Assembly: GCA_015680685.1 (NCBI GenBank)
Contig: MNCI01030304.1
Coordinates: 599,607-663,606 of the forward strand
Direction: 5' to 3'
From: Gnetum montanum
Taxonomy: Eukaryota > Streptophyta > Gnetopsida > Gnetales > Gnetaceae
Length of the DNA stretch: 64,000 bases
Part shown: piece after piece, positions 1 through 11,562 of the stretch
Layout of the letters: each line of letters begins with the position of its first letter
Position numbering within the stretch: the stretch's first letter is position 1
Position numbers and translations under genes: made by a program
The notes under the pieces: generated by a model
Database searches by the model: none
Told to the model about the DNA's origin: nothing
The model's input: the letters and a program-made list of their open reading frames with translations, nothing else

Positions 1-841
1 AATGGATTCAACCGTTAGAACCCTTCGACATTTGGGGAATTGATTTTATGGGGCCAATTACATCAATGTCCAATGGAAAATCTTATATTATTGTTGCCGT
101 TGTTAAAGATTATACATCATCTACAGCTGCACAATTTGTTCAACAAAAAATCATAAATAGGTTTGGTATGCCACGTGCACTTATTTCAGACAATCGTACA
201 CACTTCATAGGTGCAACTTTTTGGAAATTAATCCAACGCTTAGGGGTTGAGTATAAATTGACTACACCATACCACCCCCAAGCGAATGGTGAAGCAGAAG
301 TCACCAACAGGAGCTTCCAAAGATATTGATAAGAATCGTTAGCAAGTTTAGGCGAGACTGGAGCACTAAACTGAACGATGCTCTTTGGGCATACTGCTCC
401 CCATGGAAACTCCCTACAGGCTACTCTCCCTATGAGTTAATGTATAGTAAATTACCAATGCTTCCCATTGAAACTGAGCTTTGTACATTATCCACGGCAT
501 GTGACCTCAACCTTAACCTTGATTTGGCAAAGAAATAATGGTTAGTAACCCTTAACTTGCTAGATGAAAACCAATTAGCTACCCTGTCATCTAACGAATT
601 GCACAAGGCCTTCAATAAACAACGTCATGACCTAAGAATTAGAAAAGTTAAATATCAGCTAGGAGATAAGGTTCTCTACTAGAATCCCACACATGTGCCA
701 CAACATACTAAATTTCAAACACTATGGGAAGGACCTTATATTATTTAGGCAACTTTTCCTTCAGGGGCCATGACAATATGCAAAGTTGAGAGCTCAGATA
801 AGAAATTTTTGGTCAACATGCAACAACCCAAACCTTTTTAG
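1..841 (+). pseudogene. Integrase (pol C-terminal part), decayed
   Basis: The catalytic core of a retrotransposon integrase, which inserts the element's cDNA into chromosomes. The DDE triad is visible: first Asp in WGIDFMGP (about 33-56), second in LISDNRTHF (about 180-206), Glu in ANGEAEVTNR (about 283-312). The C-terminal part follows in another frame: DWSTKLNDALWAY, then LGDKVLY (about 658-680) and WEGPYII (about 727-747), the usual chromatin-side tail. The reading breaks by a frameshift near 315-325. In-frame stops lie at about 536, 680 and 748, and the frame ends at TAG 839-841. The N-terminal zinc domain is off the window. All three catalytic residues survive, but the gene is dead. Confidence 0.9.
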
Positions 842-2203
842 GAGCTTAGGACAACCAATACACATGCTACCTCTCTTGATGGACAACCCTACTCACTATT
901 TCAGATCTCCTCCTTTCAACTTAGTCGTGGGGAAGATGGCCACCTATGCTAACCGTTCTAGGCCCTTAGTTCTTTTTGAATTTTTTTTACATGTTTTTGT
1001 TTCACATATTTTTGTTTTGCACATTTTTCCAACTTTTCTTATTTTTGTTTTACACCATCGTTCATATTTTTACTATTGTTTTGATTACTTGATTTACTTT
1101 TATTCGTCATCCAATAAGTGCTCATGATGGTGGATTGAATTATATCATCTTGATTACTAATGTTTGGTTTTTACCTTTGAATTATGATGCTGATATTAAG
1201 GTATGGTTCTTTTGGTAAAATAGGAAATGAGTCCATGCCATCCACTCATCCATACAACTCTATGGTCTCCTTTGGCTTGGAATTGTACAGTCCCCCTTTT
1301 CTAAGTAAACTTATTAATGAATTGGTGGCTGGGTATTTTTCAAGCCATGGAAAGATTGAAGGGATGAAAAGGGTGTGACTTCAAGGGGATTCGATGCATT
1401 TGTGCTGGCCATTCTCTTGGGTGCTTGGATGCTTATTTCTTAGGTTTTTCACCATTGTTGGGTTTTCCTGCAATCAATCATTTCTTGTTTCATCCCTATC
1501 CATGACATCCATTTTATTGGCGTTGCCATTGATATTTTGCATCTTTCTTGTTCCTCATGTTTTTCCATATTATAGCTACCAAAGGTTCGCTCTTAGTCAT
1601 GGGGGCCCTGGCATAAATTTTTTATTTTTCTCCATTTTACTATTCGCCTAACCCCTACACCTTGGGTAGTCACCTGTGATAAATCTCTGAACTAGTTTCT
1701 GCCATAATCACAACTCAGCCAATGTGCTTCATATCGAGGCAAGGTATCAACTGCATTGTGGTTTATCTATCCTTGCTCATTTGTGACTATGTTGTGTGTG
1801 CATATGGCGATCATACAAACAATGGACTGGACTTGAAGGAAGCACTCAGGATGGACCGGAACTAGAGCATTTACGAAAGGAGCAAGTCTGGTGGCATGGC
1901 TATGGATAAATAATGGAAGGAGCAATCTTAGCATTGGTGGCAACACGCTTCATTTTCTTTCTCTCTCTTTCTCTACAAGCTACCAAATAAAGGCCCAGAT
2001 GTCATTTATGTATGAGTGTTTACCACAATGTTCATGAACACTAATGTTGTAATATGCTTATTGATCCATTCACTAGGCACATTGAGTCTGTCATCCCATT
2101 CCACCATTAGTTGTCAGTTAGTGAATAATCCCATACCTTCTCAATATTTTGTAAAGAACTTGTTTCTTTTGTTCTATACTCGAGGATGAGTTTTCATTTA
2201 TTC
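842..2203 (+). other. Post-pol non-coding region of element 1
   Basis: No credible coding sequence. It aligns by eye, in the same order, with 41802-43680 (minus) of element 4 and partly with 5816-7560 of element 2. Shared blocks include 'agatggccacctatgct' (about 934), a T-rich stretch of 'tttttgtttcac' repeats (about 980-1060), 'gtgtgacttcaagggg' (about 1372) and 'gatggcgatcatac'-like sequence (about 1805). It carries a perfect AGTCATGGGGG at 1595-1605 and a decayed copy at 923-933. Conservation without an ORF suggests a functional RNA or DNA role or simple common descent; I cannot separate these. Confidence 0.6.
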
Positions 2204-2212
2204 GTGGGGGTA
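2204..2212 (+). promoter_or_regulatory. 3' polypurine tract of element 1
   Basis: GTGGGGGTA lies directly before the LTR start TGATGAG, as in elements 2 and 4. It is the expected primer for plus-strand DNA synthesis. Confidence 0.75.
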
Positions 2213-3217
2213 TGATGAGAGCAATTACTCTAGCAATTATTTTAATTATTAGAGCAGTTACTCTAGTGGTTACTCTAGAAGTTACTCTAATTATTATAGT
2301 GGTTACTCTAGTAGTTATTCTAATTATTAGAGTGGTTACTCTAGCGGTTGCTCTAGTAGTTTTTCTAATTATTAGAGTGATTACTGTAGTAGTTGCTTTA
2401 GCAGTTATTCTAATTATTAGAGTGGTTGCTCATTATTAGAGTAGTTGCTCCCAAGCCTATAAATACAGTGCCCAGGCACACAATTGGGAGGGAAGTCTTT
2501 TAGCAGTCAAGTAGCGAAACTCTTGTAGTCTGTTTGAAAGTTAGAGTATTTTCCAAGTGCCTGTAGCAAGAGGTCTAAGTGTGGATAGATCTTTATTCAA
2601 GAATTGTGTACCTGAGCACACCTTGTGTATGGCAATAAAGATGAGCTCTTTGATTCATCCTTGCAACACTTGAGATTTGTTTTCTTACGCATTTCTTTTA
2701 TTTTATTTTCTTCTGCATTTATTTTATTTTATGCACTTTACATTTCTGTTATTAGCACAGTAATTCATTCTGATCAATTAAGCAAATTGTTAAATTACAT
2801 AGGCACGACTACTTCGAGCATGCATGTAATGCTTGGTAACCCAGTAACAATTAGTGTTTGGTAATCCCAACAGTGTTGCACTGGTTCAGGATGTGTACGA
2901 TAAGTGGGAACGGATGCTAGTGTTAGGATTAGTTAGAACTTAGTTAATGAGTAGTTAAGTTAAATTATTCACTTAGTTACCTCTCTCCTTCCCTAGTAGT
3001 GTAGGACATAAAAACATAAAATCTATAAAAATCATATGCCTCAAGCTTACTTAACCATACAATCATAACATATAGGTAAGCTTGGGAAGACAATGATCAA
3101 CCAACCCGTCCTTGTTCCACAAGGGCACATAAGCACTTAGTCCTTGGACTTCGATTGGATCGTGTGTGAAATGCTCATTTTGTATGGTTGAGCATAGGGG
3201 TACCTCGTCGCTCATCA
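2213..3217 (+). repeat. 3' LTR of element 1 with palindromic U3 array
   Basis: About 1,005 bp running from TGATGAG to CTCATCA. U3 (2213-2450) is built of about 45-bp tandem units, each with TAATTATTAGAG (starts 2243, 2288 (one change), 2321, 2366, 2411). Three of these, at 2321, 2366 and 2411, form the palindrome CTCTAAT-T-ATTAGAG or a close variant, alternating with GGTTACTCTAG. A TATA box follows at 2457. The right end (about 3170-3217, GTATGGTTGAG...GGGGTACCTC) matches the LTR ends of elements 2 and 4, but U3 does not. Short hydrophobic open frames across the array are by-products of the repeat. Confidence 0.85.
2457..2466 (+). promoter_or_regulatory. TATA box of element 1 LTR
   Basis: CTATAAATAC sits just after the U3 palindrome array, in the same place and with the same flanking GCCTATAAATA as in element 2 (10823). 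It is the likely RNA polymerase II promoter of the element. Confidence 0.65.
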
Positions 3218-3662
3218 ACAAACATCTACATGTGATTGCTTGGTATTCTAGTAGCGTACTCGGGCCATGCGCTTAGTAATCCCAGTGGTAGTTGTGCATG
3301 AAGCCTAAGATGTGTAAAGATGATTAAGGAATGGATGCTCATTGCACTTAGGCTAGCTTAGATTCTCTCTTCCTATCTTCTCTTAGTATAGCTCTCTCTC
3401 TCCCTTTTCCCTCTTAGCTTAGCTAAGATTATTTTCCAGCACCTCCAGGAGTAGCATTAGTTTAGGAACACATCATACACCTCACTCTAGACTAACCCAT
3501 ATGTGACAAAGCAAATACTAGTCTAGGTACGAAGACAGTAAACTGCAATCAGCGAGTAACTATCTAGATACCATAACTAGCCCGTCTACAAAGTTTGTCT
3601 GGATCATGCATGAAATGCTCATATTCGTATGGTTGAGTGTAGGGGTACCTCACCACTCATCC
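3218..3662 (+). repeat. 5' LTR of element 2, right-hand part only
   Basis: Matches 11118-11562 end to end at the same length (445 bp), including GGGCCATGC, CTTAGGCTAGCTTAGATTCT and GTATGGTTGAG...GGGGTACCTCACCACTCAT. The break at 3218 corresponds to about position 406 of the intact 3' LTR and is where element 1 entered. The final CA of the LTR has become CC. Confidence 0.9.
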
Positions 3663-3663
3663 T

Positions 3664-3681
3664 TGGTGCTGTTGCCAGGGA
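3664..3681 (+). promoter_or_regulatory. Primer-binding site, tRNA-Asp type
   Basis: TGGTGCTGTTGCCAGGGA lies one base after the LTR end. It differs from the canonical plant tRNA-Asp complement TGGCGCCGTTGCCGGGGA at three of 18 positions, all C-to-T or G-to-A. tRNA-Asp priming is typical of Athila elements (family knowledge). Confidence 0.85.
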
Positions 3682-3803
3682 TAGTGCTAGTTATCTAGAT
3701 TAGTTACATCATACAAGATCACTTTAACAAAGTATTAATGATATATCTTTTAGAAAATAATAATAATAATAATTGCAATTAAATCACACACAAATTTACA
3801 ACC

Positions 3804-5815
3804 ATGTCTCTCTCACAAGACTATGATAATGCAACAACCAATAAGGAAATTCATTGGAGAACCAACGAATTATACAATGGTGAAGATGAAGTTTGGAGTA
3901 TCCAATCTGATGTAGGGATCTCTTATGAGCATAAACACAAACAACATCATCCTAACTCACAACTGCATAACATACCTAGTGATGATGAACCCCTACTAGC
4001 CACTACAAGCCTAACGGAAATACAAGAGGTTGTTCGAATATCCCGTAGGCATCGTAAGGAAAGCTTTCTACCCAGGCTTGACTTAAACAAGTTTCCTAAG
4101 TTTTTAGAAGGCTATGAGTTAGATCTGCAACAACATTTATGAGCCTTCTACGATGCTTGTGTATGGAAAAAACTTAAGCTCTTTCCTATGACACTCGTTG
4201 GCCACGCAAAAGTATGGTATAGGTCATTAAAACCAAAATCGATCCAATGTTGGCCAACAATGGTAGAACTATTTAATGAAAGATATTAAACCTATTTGAG
4301 AGTGTTAACCTTGAGGAGACAAATCCAAGAGTGGAAACAACCACAACATGAACCCTTGGACATGGCCTTAGAAAGATATTATGCATGTTAAACAACTACC
4401 CAGGTTATGAGTTCTTCGAGGAAAGGCTAATGTACCACATCATGGATGGGCTTCGTAATGAAACAAGGGAGACCCTAGGGATGTATGCTCGAGGTCAACT
4501 ATATGAGCTACGAATCCACCAACTCCAAGAGCTTATCAAGCAGGTAGCAAAAGAAGAAGGAGAAATGGCTAGATGGGAGAATGTTGAAAAATCTCAATGG
4601 GACCAAAATCTCACATCAACAAAGGTCCATAATTTAAAAGAGGAGAAATCAACTCACCTCAAGAAGGTGGAATCATCTTTGCCAACAGTACCATCATTAA
4701 ATGAAATTGAGGCAAAGATCAATAAGATGATGAATTGGATGCATGAAAAGTGTGGAGAATATGCCAACATTGTTAGAGGTAGAGCAATGGCAAACCAAGA
4801 AATAGGAGAAAACACCCTTAGATAATCAGAAATAAGGGTAGAAGAGAATAAGAACTTAACTGCCAATCATACGTATCAATGCAAAATTTGCCTATACGAT
4901 CACCCCAAGGGCCAATGCCCAGTCTTGTCACATTTACAAGAGTATTGGAGAAGAGTGTTGCACCTAGAGTTTGTACAAAGATACTGTGTTCAATCACAGT
5001 GGCAACAATTCTAGTCATGGGGGAGGCCACCCTTGAACTGGGTACACCCTTCATATCATCCAAACCCAAGTGCTTATCAGTTTTAGCATCCTATTTTCCC
5101 AACTGGGTCAACATACTCTATCTCAACACATTATTATCATTCTTCTCGACACTATCAACCCATATCATTGCCAACAGAATCACCACCTTGTGTACATTAC
5201 ACTCCTCCTCAATTTCAACATTCTCATCCTTCACCTCCTTTTGCATCGCCACCAACTGTACCAGAAGGGTTTGCACCATAGTAGTAACCCATAAATATTA
5301 TTTGTGCTTCTACTGACAATAGTAATGGGAACTCTTCTCAACATCGAAGATGCCCATTCTTTTGGCATGACCATAAGAAGGGATAGCAAAATTTTGAGCC
5401 CACTACATCCTCCAACTTAGCACAAGTCCAACACTGTGGTGCATCTTTCTCTACAATGCCTCGTGTTACTTGATCTGGGCCACCAAGCAATACTCCAACA
5501 ACTATGCAACCCAATGAATATAGCCACGTAGGGAGACATATCAATCCTTATATACGATCTTACGGTCATAGGTACCATAGTGGGTCAACTTCTTATCAAT
5601 TAAACACATCTTATAACTTGCCCCTCTATGTCAACATTAATCAAGTGTGTGAACCCCACTCTAGGTACATTCCGACCACCACATCAAAAGACACCCAGTG
5701 GTTCGGATATGACTAGGTTCCAATATGTCCAACATGCAAGTATCCTAACCTTTTATTTATTAATCCTAGCTATGCTCAACCATTTAGTTATGGGGGGTAT
5801 CCTCCATTCTAATAG
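3804..5815 (+). pseudogene. gag of element 2, decayed
   Basis: Capsid/nucleocapsid precursor remnant. The first frame runs from ATG 3804 and contains the capsid-type block AKVWYRSLKP...VELFNERY (about 4204-4290), typical of retrotransposon gag, with stops at 4140 and 4288. A frameshift near 4385 leads into the next part (YHIMDGLRNETRETLG, then a Lys/Glu-rich helix). The atypical zinc knuckle CKICLYDHPKGQC is at 4880-4918, followed by a Pro/Ser/His-rich tail. AGTCATGGGGG lies in the tail at 5013-5023. The equivalent gag in element 4 is far better preserved. Protease should follow but is missing. Confidence 0.85.
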
Positions 5816-7736
5816 GTAGGATTAATAAATATTATTCATTTTCTTCAATTTTACAATTTATTGTTTTATCTTTTTGTATTTTTATATTTTTATCTTTTTA
5901 TAAATAATCTCATCTACGAATAAAACAATCATGTGACTTGTTGGTTGAGGTGTTGTTTTATGCTATCAAGTCTCAGGTGACTCATTATGTGGATAGCGAG
6001 CCCATAACATCCACCCACCCATTCTATTAATAAGGGGTCCTACCTTGGGTACAATGATATTCCTAATAATTACAACTTAAAGTAACTTTGTGTTATTGTA
6101 TCCAAAATGAAGAAGGATGGACCAAGACCGAATGATTAGGGTGTGACATCAAGGGGACTTGTGGATTCTCTTTGATGACATCTATAGGAGTTATCATGCA
6201 GTTTGGTTGTACTAAGATCCTTATAGATCTAATGAAAAATGGGAGTAAGAATAATCAAAAGACACTCAACCAGAAAAAAAATAATGCTATTCTAAGGGGT
6301 CCCACTGGAAAGACATGCACCCATGCCTGAAGGTAGATAGCTTCTTTGGATTAAGCAATACTTGATAAAAAAACCCCCCAAAAGTGCCACAAGGAAATTC
6401 GAAATCACTCCTCCCTTGGACGCAATGCTAAGTGATTGTACGCCTTGCTGACATGATGCTATCATGGTTGTCTATCATTGGGATGAAATAATGCGATGTC
6501 ACTGATTAGAGGAATGGACTTGGTCTTCATTTTGGAATGATGGGGTAATGACACACTAATCATGCCTTACACGCAAGATTCATTATGTCCTGAGTCAGTT
6601 ACCTCATGTCCCAATCTCTACAATCCCTTCTACAATTCATCCCATCTCACTGTTCATGTAGTTGGGACTCGTGATTTGTGTAGCATTGAATTTATACCTC
6701 ATCACAATGGTATTTAACATGTGTGTGTTTTGTTGCATCGATGTCGATTACATTTAACTCTTTTAGTGCCTACAAACATTTTAAGGTGTGGTTATGCAAG
6801 GGCATTATAGGTTAGAACTTGCATTGGGGAGGACCCACTTGCGTGACTTTTGTAATTTGCACTTGTACCACATTACCCTCACATCATCTTATACCCTCCA
6901 AGTATTACCAACATTCTTCTTTCCCTTATCATCCTTTTGGTTCAAACATTCCTATGAGCCAACACATGTCCTTTTTCCTCATACTCTTCATGAATTTCAT
7001 TGTCAGATTTTACACCATTATACTTTTTGTGCCTTTAGGACTAGTTTATATTACGCTAGATCCTTTACATTGACCTAAAGTCCTCAGTTTATACCTTGGA
7101 GTTTCAAAAATTTATACATTTTTCTAAGTACCCTATTCTTGAAAGGTTGTGATATTGGATCCCCGATATTGGGTCGGACGCAATATCGGGGTTGCGCTAT
7201 CGCGTACACAATATTGCATCCTTAAAAATATATATATATGGACCCCCCTGCGAACATCAACATCATTTGCAATTGTTCACATGGGGGAATTTTTCAAATT
7301 TTCTTCTACAACTTACGACTTGCGAAGCTCTCAATCTACCACCCATAACTCGCTCGCTAGCGCTTCGATTTTCATTCCATCTGAACCTACTTGAACCTGA
7401 AGTATTCAACTTAGTCATGGGGGAGGGGTACATGCTGAATTGCGCATAAATTTTTTGAACTTCTTCATCACCCAAAGGATACTATCAAGGGTAATTAAGT
7501 ATAAAACTAATAAGCATGTGCCAAAAATAATTTCATCTCCTCATCTATACCAGGAAATTAAACTTTGAAGCCACCTAAGCAAAGTGGTCTAAATATTAAA
7601 AATTTTGGGGATATTTCCATAAAAATTTCTAACTTTAAATCACATGGAATAAAAAAAAGTTCATTAAGGCAAGGAGTAAGGTATAACTTAACTTTGGTAA
7701 GCAACCTTACTAATGATTGGCCCCATGTGATTGCAG
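5816..7736 (+). other. Non-coding middle of element 2
   Basis: No supported coding region. The part around 6139-6165 (GGTGTGACATCAAGGGGAC) and 6789-6840 (GCATTGGGGAGGACCCA) match the post-pol regions of elements 1 and 4, so gag is joined to post-pol sequence and all of pol is gone. A perfect AGTCATGGGGG lies at 7413-7423. A U3-like palindrome patch is at 7148-7240. Near the end, TACTAAT (7708-7714) is followed 23 bp later by TTGCAG directly before the ATG of the extra ORF. Confidence 0.6.
7148..7240 (+). promoter_or_regulatory. Internal U3-like palindrome module
   Basis: Contains GATATTGG, CCGATATTGGG, CAATATCGGGG and CTATCGCGTACACAATATTG, decayed versions of the GATATCG/CGCGTACACGATATCG palindromes in U3 of element 4 (41700-41788). 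A TATA-like AAATATATATATATGG follows (about 7226-7241). This is the layout of an LTR promoter, but about 500 bp upstream of the extra ORF rather than in an LTR. Promoter function is inference. Confidence 0.4.
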
Positions 7737-10519
7737 ATGACCCCAAAGCGTGAACAACAAGAAGGTCCCTCACAAGGTGCATCTAAGCAACCTAGGGAAG
7801 GTAGAGGATAGGCGTCTACCAAACAACATACAGAGAAGGAGGTGCAATCCTTTAGTATCCATCAAGAGACTCCTACTACTGTACAATCGGGACAGGCAGA
7901 AGGAGGAGCTGTTGTAGTGCCTAAACAGGGACAATGCCTCCTGTTATCCCTGGAGTGTATTCAGGCCATCTGTGAAAGGTCCACATCAGCTGCAGTGATC
8001 GTGGAATTGAACTTTGGATCCTTCATGGAATTCACTATTGAGGCTATCAGGGACCAACTGAAAGGATCCCCATTATGGCCTATCCTCTCCAAAAGCAGTG
8101 CCTGGTACTTAGGAGAAATGTACTAGTTTTGACACAATAAGGAAGAAGGCACCACAGTTGATGTTTATGGTGTATTTATCAATTTTTCTACCAAGTCCAT
8201 TTCAGAAGTGTTAAAACTTCTAAATATAGGGCTAAAGGTTGCTCACTTATCCACTCACCCCAATGCTGATGCATGAAAGGTTTGGTTGGAGAAGGTGTAC
8301 AGTAAAGAAGATAAGATATATGGAGAATTAGCTTTGGAAGAGAGAATCTACTTCAGGATTGGTACTTATCACATCTTCCCCACAAAAGGATTAAACATAA
8401 TTTCAACATATGTGGCAAGAGGAAGTACGATATTAATGGAAAAGGTTAATGCTAACCTGCCCCATCTATATCTCATGAAAATCTTAAGGCAGTTTGAAGA
8501 ACACAAGATAGGGAAGTTCGCGTTGCCCTTCCCTTGTCTCATCAGGAAGCTGTTGAAGCATGCTGGTATTCTGGGGTACACCAATGACATCCCTAGAAGA
8601 GCCCAAAATGCTTCATTTGCTGAACTACTGAAGCCACCAGCTCCAAGGAAAAGTGTTGGTGAGATGCTGGAGCAAGAGCAAGAGCACGAATAGATGGTAG
8701 GGCCCACTACAACTCAAACTACAGGGCCTAGCCAACTCTCAAGCTCAAGGTCCAGTTAACAACAAGAAGCGGAGCCCAGCATAAGCCAGCGTGACCAACC
8801 GCCACTACCATAGGATTATCGACCATCGATGAGCCATCTTAGGGCCATCTATGAGACGGTTAGTTGGGGGAGTCATGATGATGCTAATCTCTTCTGTGTC
8901 ATCGATGATACCATACGGTCTGCTATCTCTATAGATCATGCATAGGGAGAGGTGTCCATTTAGATAGGGGGAGGGAAGACTGATTGGTCACAACAGATTT
9001 TAGGGAACGCTGCATCCTTTTAGGTGCAACTCGAGACTAGTGAAGGGGCCACAGTGGTGGTCATGCAACACTAGGATGCAGTAGGAGCTGCAGAAGTGGT
9101 CAAAGACCACATCAAAGAATCCTTTAACGTCCTTGTTATGCACCGGTAGACTTCATAGGAGCACGTGATGCTCAAACATTGGCCAGTCCCTCGATGACTC
9201 CTACAGAGCATGAGGATGTGCTTGATCAGTTGTTGTAAACAAGATAAGTAATGACGTCCTTGTCTAACATCCCACAAGATGTCATGGTAGCACAATTAGA
9301 CCTCATCTCTACCAAGGGAAAGCTAGTCATGGCAGAGATCAAGGCTAAGCATGTAGAAGTAGAGTTAGCAAAACTCCAAGAGAGGCTTGTAACCCTACAA
9401 GCTACATAGCGGTCCCCTTTCAATTCATTCCCATAGACCAGCTGGACACCTTCAGGACCAAGCAACACAATAAATTGTTGGTGGATAATAAAAGAGTGGC
9501 AGAGGAGAAAGAGAAGGTTGACTGGGATGCCTCCAAGGAACAAGCACAAACCTATGCACACACCAAGACACTCAGAGCCTTATAAGAAGAATAAACAGCT
9601 CACTACTTACAATCTTTGGTTGACCACTATAAAGAAATAGAAGAATGTTCTCGAAGAAAACTTTCAATAGCTATGAGAACAATTGATCAGGGTTAATCAA
9701 GGTATGAACTATTTGGCCAGAGAAAATCGAAGCCTCTCAATGGAGGAGGTACGTGCAATCTGTCAGAAGATGGCCATTGAAATAAGCACGTGGCAAAACG
9801 AGGCCAAGTAACACGAAAAGTTAAAGGAGCATTTTTTGGAACTAGGTGGGGATTTATAAGCAAATCATTGAGAAGGAGATTCATATGGCCAAGGCCCACA
9901 TCAAAACTTTCAGTGCTCAACACACTGATTGGCAGGCCATATTGGACACATATGCATTTGTCCACCAGGAAAAACTTAAAAGCTGGGACCTACACATTCA
10001 AGATCTTATAGAGTACATGGAATTGGCAAACCTGCAGTATGCCAATCTAGCCATGTTGATAGTAGGGCGCTCGAGGAAAGAGCTTGAGGGACGAGTAGCT
10101 ACCACCTATGCCAAATATGAAGCAGAATTTGCAGAGCACAAGAGGACATTGCAGAAGCTAGAAGTTGCAAATTATGAACTAGAGGTGGTTAAAGCAAGCT
10201 ACCAAGGACCAAAAGATGTTGTAGGGGACTTGGCTTGATGGCTCAGGAGTATAGGGACAAAGCCAGAGCCTATGAGGAGGAACGATGATTTTGTGCAATC
10301 TGGTACATTAAAGCAAACAAAATGTTTCTGCAACTATCGTGCCCATGGGAGGTGCCGACTTCATCAAACATTAGAGCATTAGCATGGATGGCATAGGATC
10401 CTTGAACGGAAGAGGAAAAGCTCTAGGCACTACTTCAACGTCATCAAATTTTAAAACCTAGAGCACAAAACAAGGGAAAGCAACCCATGGAGGAGCCACC
10501 GCCACCTGGAATCACATGA
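7737..10519 (+). pseudogene. Extra ORF of element 2: plant transposon-protein domain plus coiled coil
   Basis: About 930 codons between gag/post-pol and the 3' LTR, in sense orientation. One frame runs unbroken by indels from ATG 7737 to about 9200, interrupted only by TAG/TGA/TAA codons (for example 7809, 8124, 8130, 8274, 8691), nearly all one C-to-T step from CAG, CGA or CAA. The segment about 8150-8600 (VYGVFINFS, then KVWLEKVYSK, EERIYFRIGTYHIFP, LPFPCLIRKLLKHAGI) resembles the 'putative plant transposon protein' domain often found in Athila-type elements. After a Pro/Gln-rich linker, 9251-10238 is Lys/Glu-rich and predicted coiled coil by eye, with frameshifts at 9200-9850. The end is a QPMEEPPPPGIT tail and TGA 10517. 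Function unknown; no membrane segment is obvious. Confidence 0.65.
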
Positions 10520-10702
10520 GTTCCACAAAATTTTGTAATTTTGTGATTTTGCATTTTTTGTGTTGTGTCCCATTTTTGTTCTATTGAGTTCTCCATTGCA
10601 ACATGAATAAATTCGCTGTTAGTCAATAATCCCATACCTATCCATTGTGTAATAAATGGGGCTTGTTCTCATTTTGACTCGAGGATGAGTTTTCATTCAG
10701 TT

Positions 10703-10711
10703 GTGGGGGTA
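10703..10711 (+). promoter_or_regulatory. 3' polypurine tract of element 2
   Basis: GTGGGGGTA immediately before TGATGAATC, the LTR start, preceded by GAGGATGAGTTTTCATTCAG as in element 1. Confidence 0.75.
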
Positions 10712-11562
10712 TGATGAATCATGATTCATTAGGCTAGGATATCGGACCCCCACTATCGGATCTATGATATCACAGCCAAAATAACGATATTAGATACATG
10801 ATATCGTGACTCCTATGTGAGCCTATAAATACACATGTAGGCACACAAAAGGAGTTAGTTTTTTTAGTTAGTTTTAAAAGTCAGTTTAGTGTTAGAGTAG
10901 AGTCTTTTTTTCATTCTTTTCCTCTCAACCCTTTCTCCCAGTGCATGCCCGTAGTGTGATGATTGTAATTGTAAAACATCATTTATTTGAGTGTGACATA
11001 CTTGGACACGCACATGACTAGAAATAAAGATCAAGATTACTTCATCATTGTATCATTCACTTAGTTTAATTACTTAATTATTATTATTATTAAATGTAGA
11101 ATGAGTACAACTTAATCACAAGCATCTACGTGTGACTGCTTGGTATCTCAGTAGCATACTCGGGCCATGCACTTGGTAATCCTAGTGGTAGTCGTGCACA
11201 AGGCCTAAGATGTGTATAGATGATTAAGGAACAGATGCTCATCACACTTAGGCTAGCTTAGATTCTCTCTCCCTATCTCCTTTTAGTATAGCTCTCTCTC
11301 TTCCTTTTCCCTCCTAGCTTAGCTAAGATTATTTTCCATCACCTCCAGGAGTAGCATTAGTTTAGAAACACATCATACACCTAACTTTGGACTAACCCAC
11401 ACATGACAAAGCAAATACTAGTCTAGGTGGGAAGATAATGAACTGCGATTAGCGAGTAACTATCTAGATACCAGAACTAGCCCATCTACAAAGTTTGACC
11501 AGATCATGCGTGAAATTCTCATATTCGTATGGTTGAGCGTAGGGGTACCTCACCACTCATTA
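10712..11562 (+). repeat. 3' LTR of element 2
   Basis: 851 bp from TGATGAATC to CACTCATTA (CA mutated to TA). U3 (10730-10812) holds GGATATCGG, CTATCGG, ATGATATCAC, ACGATATTAG and ATGATATCGTG, the same palindrome class as element 4. TATA is at 10823-10831 (CTATAAATA). The right 445 bp equal the 5' LTR remnant. Confidence 0.9.
10823..10831 (+). promoter_or_regulatory. TATA box of element 2 LTR
   Basis: GCCTATAAATACACATG, the same context as element 1; the duplicated copy in the 5' LTR lies outside the window. Confidence 0.65.

Larger units (their letters stand above)
1..3217 (+). mobile_element. Athila-like Ty3/gypsy element 1, 3' part
   Basis: This is the right-hand part of an LTR retrotransposon that enters from the left window edge. 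It contains, in order, an integrase pseudogene, a non-coding post-pol segment, a polypurine tract and a full 3' LTR ending TCATCA at 3217. The integrase sequence and the LTR and primer-site style shared with elements 2-4 place it in the Athila-like branch of Ty3/gypsy; this lineage call is from motif recognition, not a tree. From 3218 the sequence continues as the 3' half of a different LTR (element 2), so element 1 was inserted into that LTR. Its own 5' LTR, gag and most of pol lie outside the window. Confidence 0.85.
3218..11562 (+). mobile_element. Athila-like element 2, pol-less, with extra ORF
   Basis: Order: right-hand 445 bp of the 5' LTR (3218-3662), primer-binding site, gag pseudogene, a long non-coding stretch, an extra ORF of about 930 codons, polypurine tract, full 3' LTR (10712-11562). 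The 5' LTR remnant has exactly the length of the matching part of the 3' LTR (11118-11562), so these are one element. The missing 5' part lies left of the window, displaced by element 1. No protease, RT, RNase H or integrase is visible, so it would have depended on another element's enzymes. Its right edge abuts integrase/RNase H sequence of element 3, into which it inserted. Confidence 0.85.

Noticed and set aside
2212-2439. Open frame giving a Val/Ile/Leu-rich 'membrane' peptide
   Set aside because: It is the translation of the U3 tandem palindromes of element 1's LTR.
4654-5069. Minus-strand open frames
   Set aside because: Antisense to gag of element 2; no motif.
5070-5316. Plus-strand frames at 4879-5316
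   Set aside because: Alternative frames of the gag tail; the knuckle-containing frame is the supported one.
8369-8707. 112-codon minus-strand open frame
   Set aside because: Antisense shadow of the extra ORF of element 2.
9071-9561. Minus-strand open frames within the extra ORF
   Set aside because: Opposite to the coiled-coil coding strand; no independent support.
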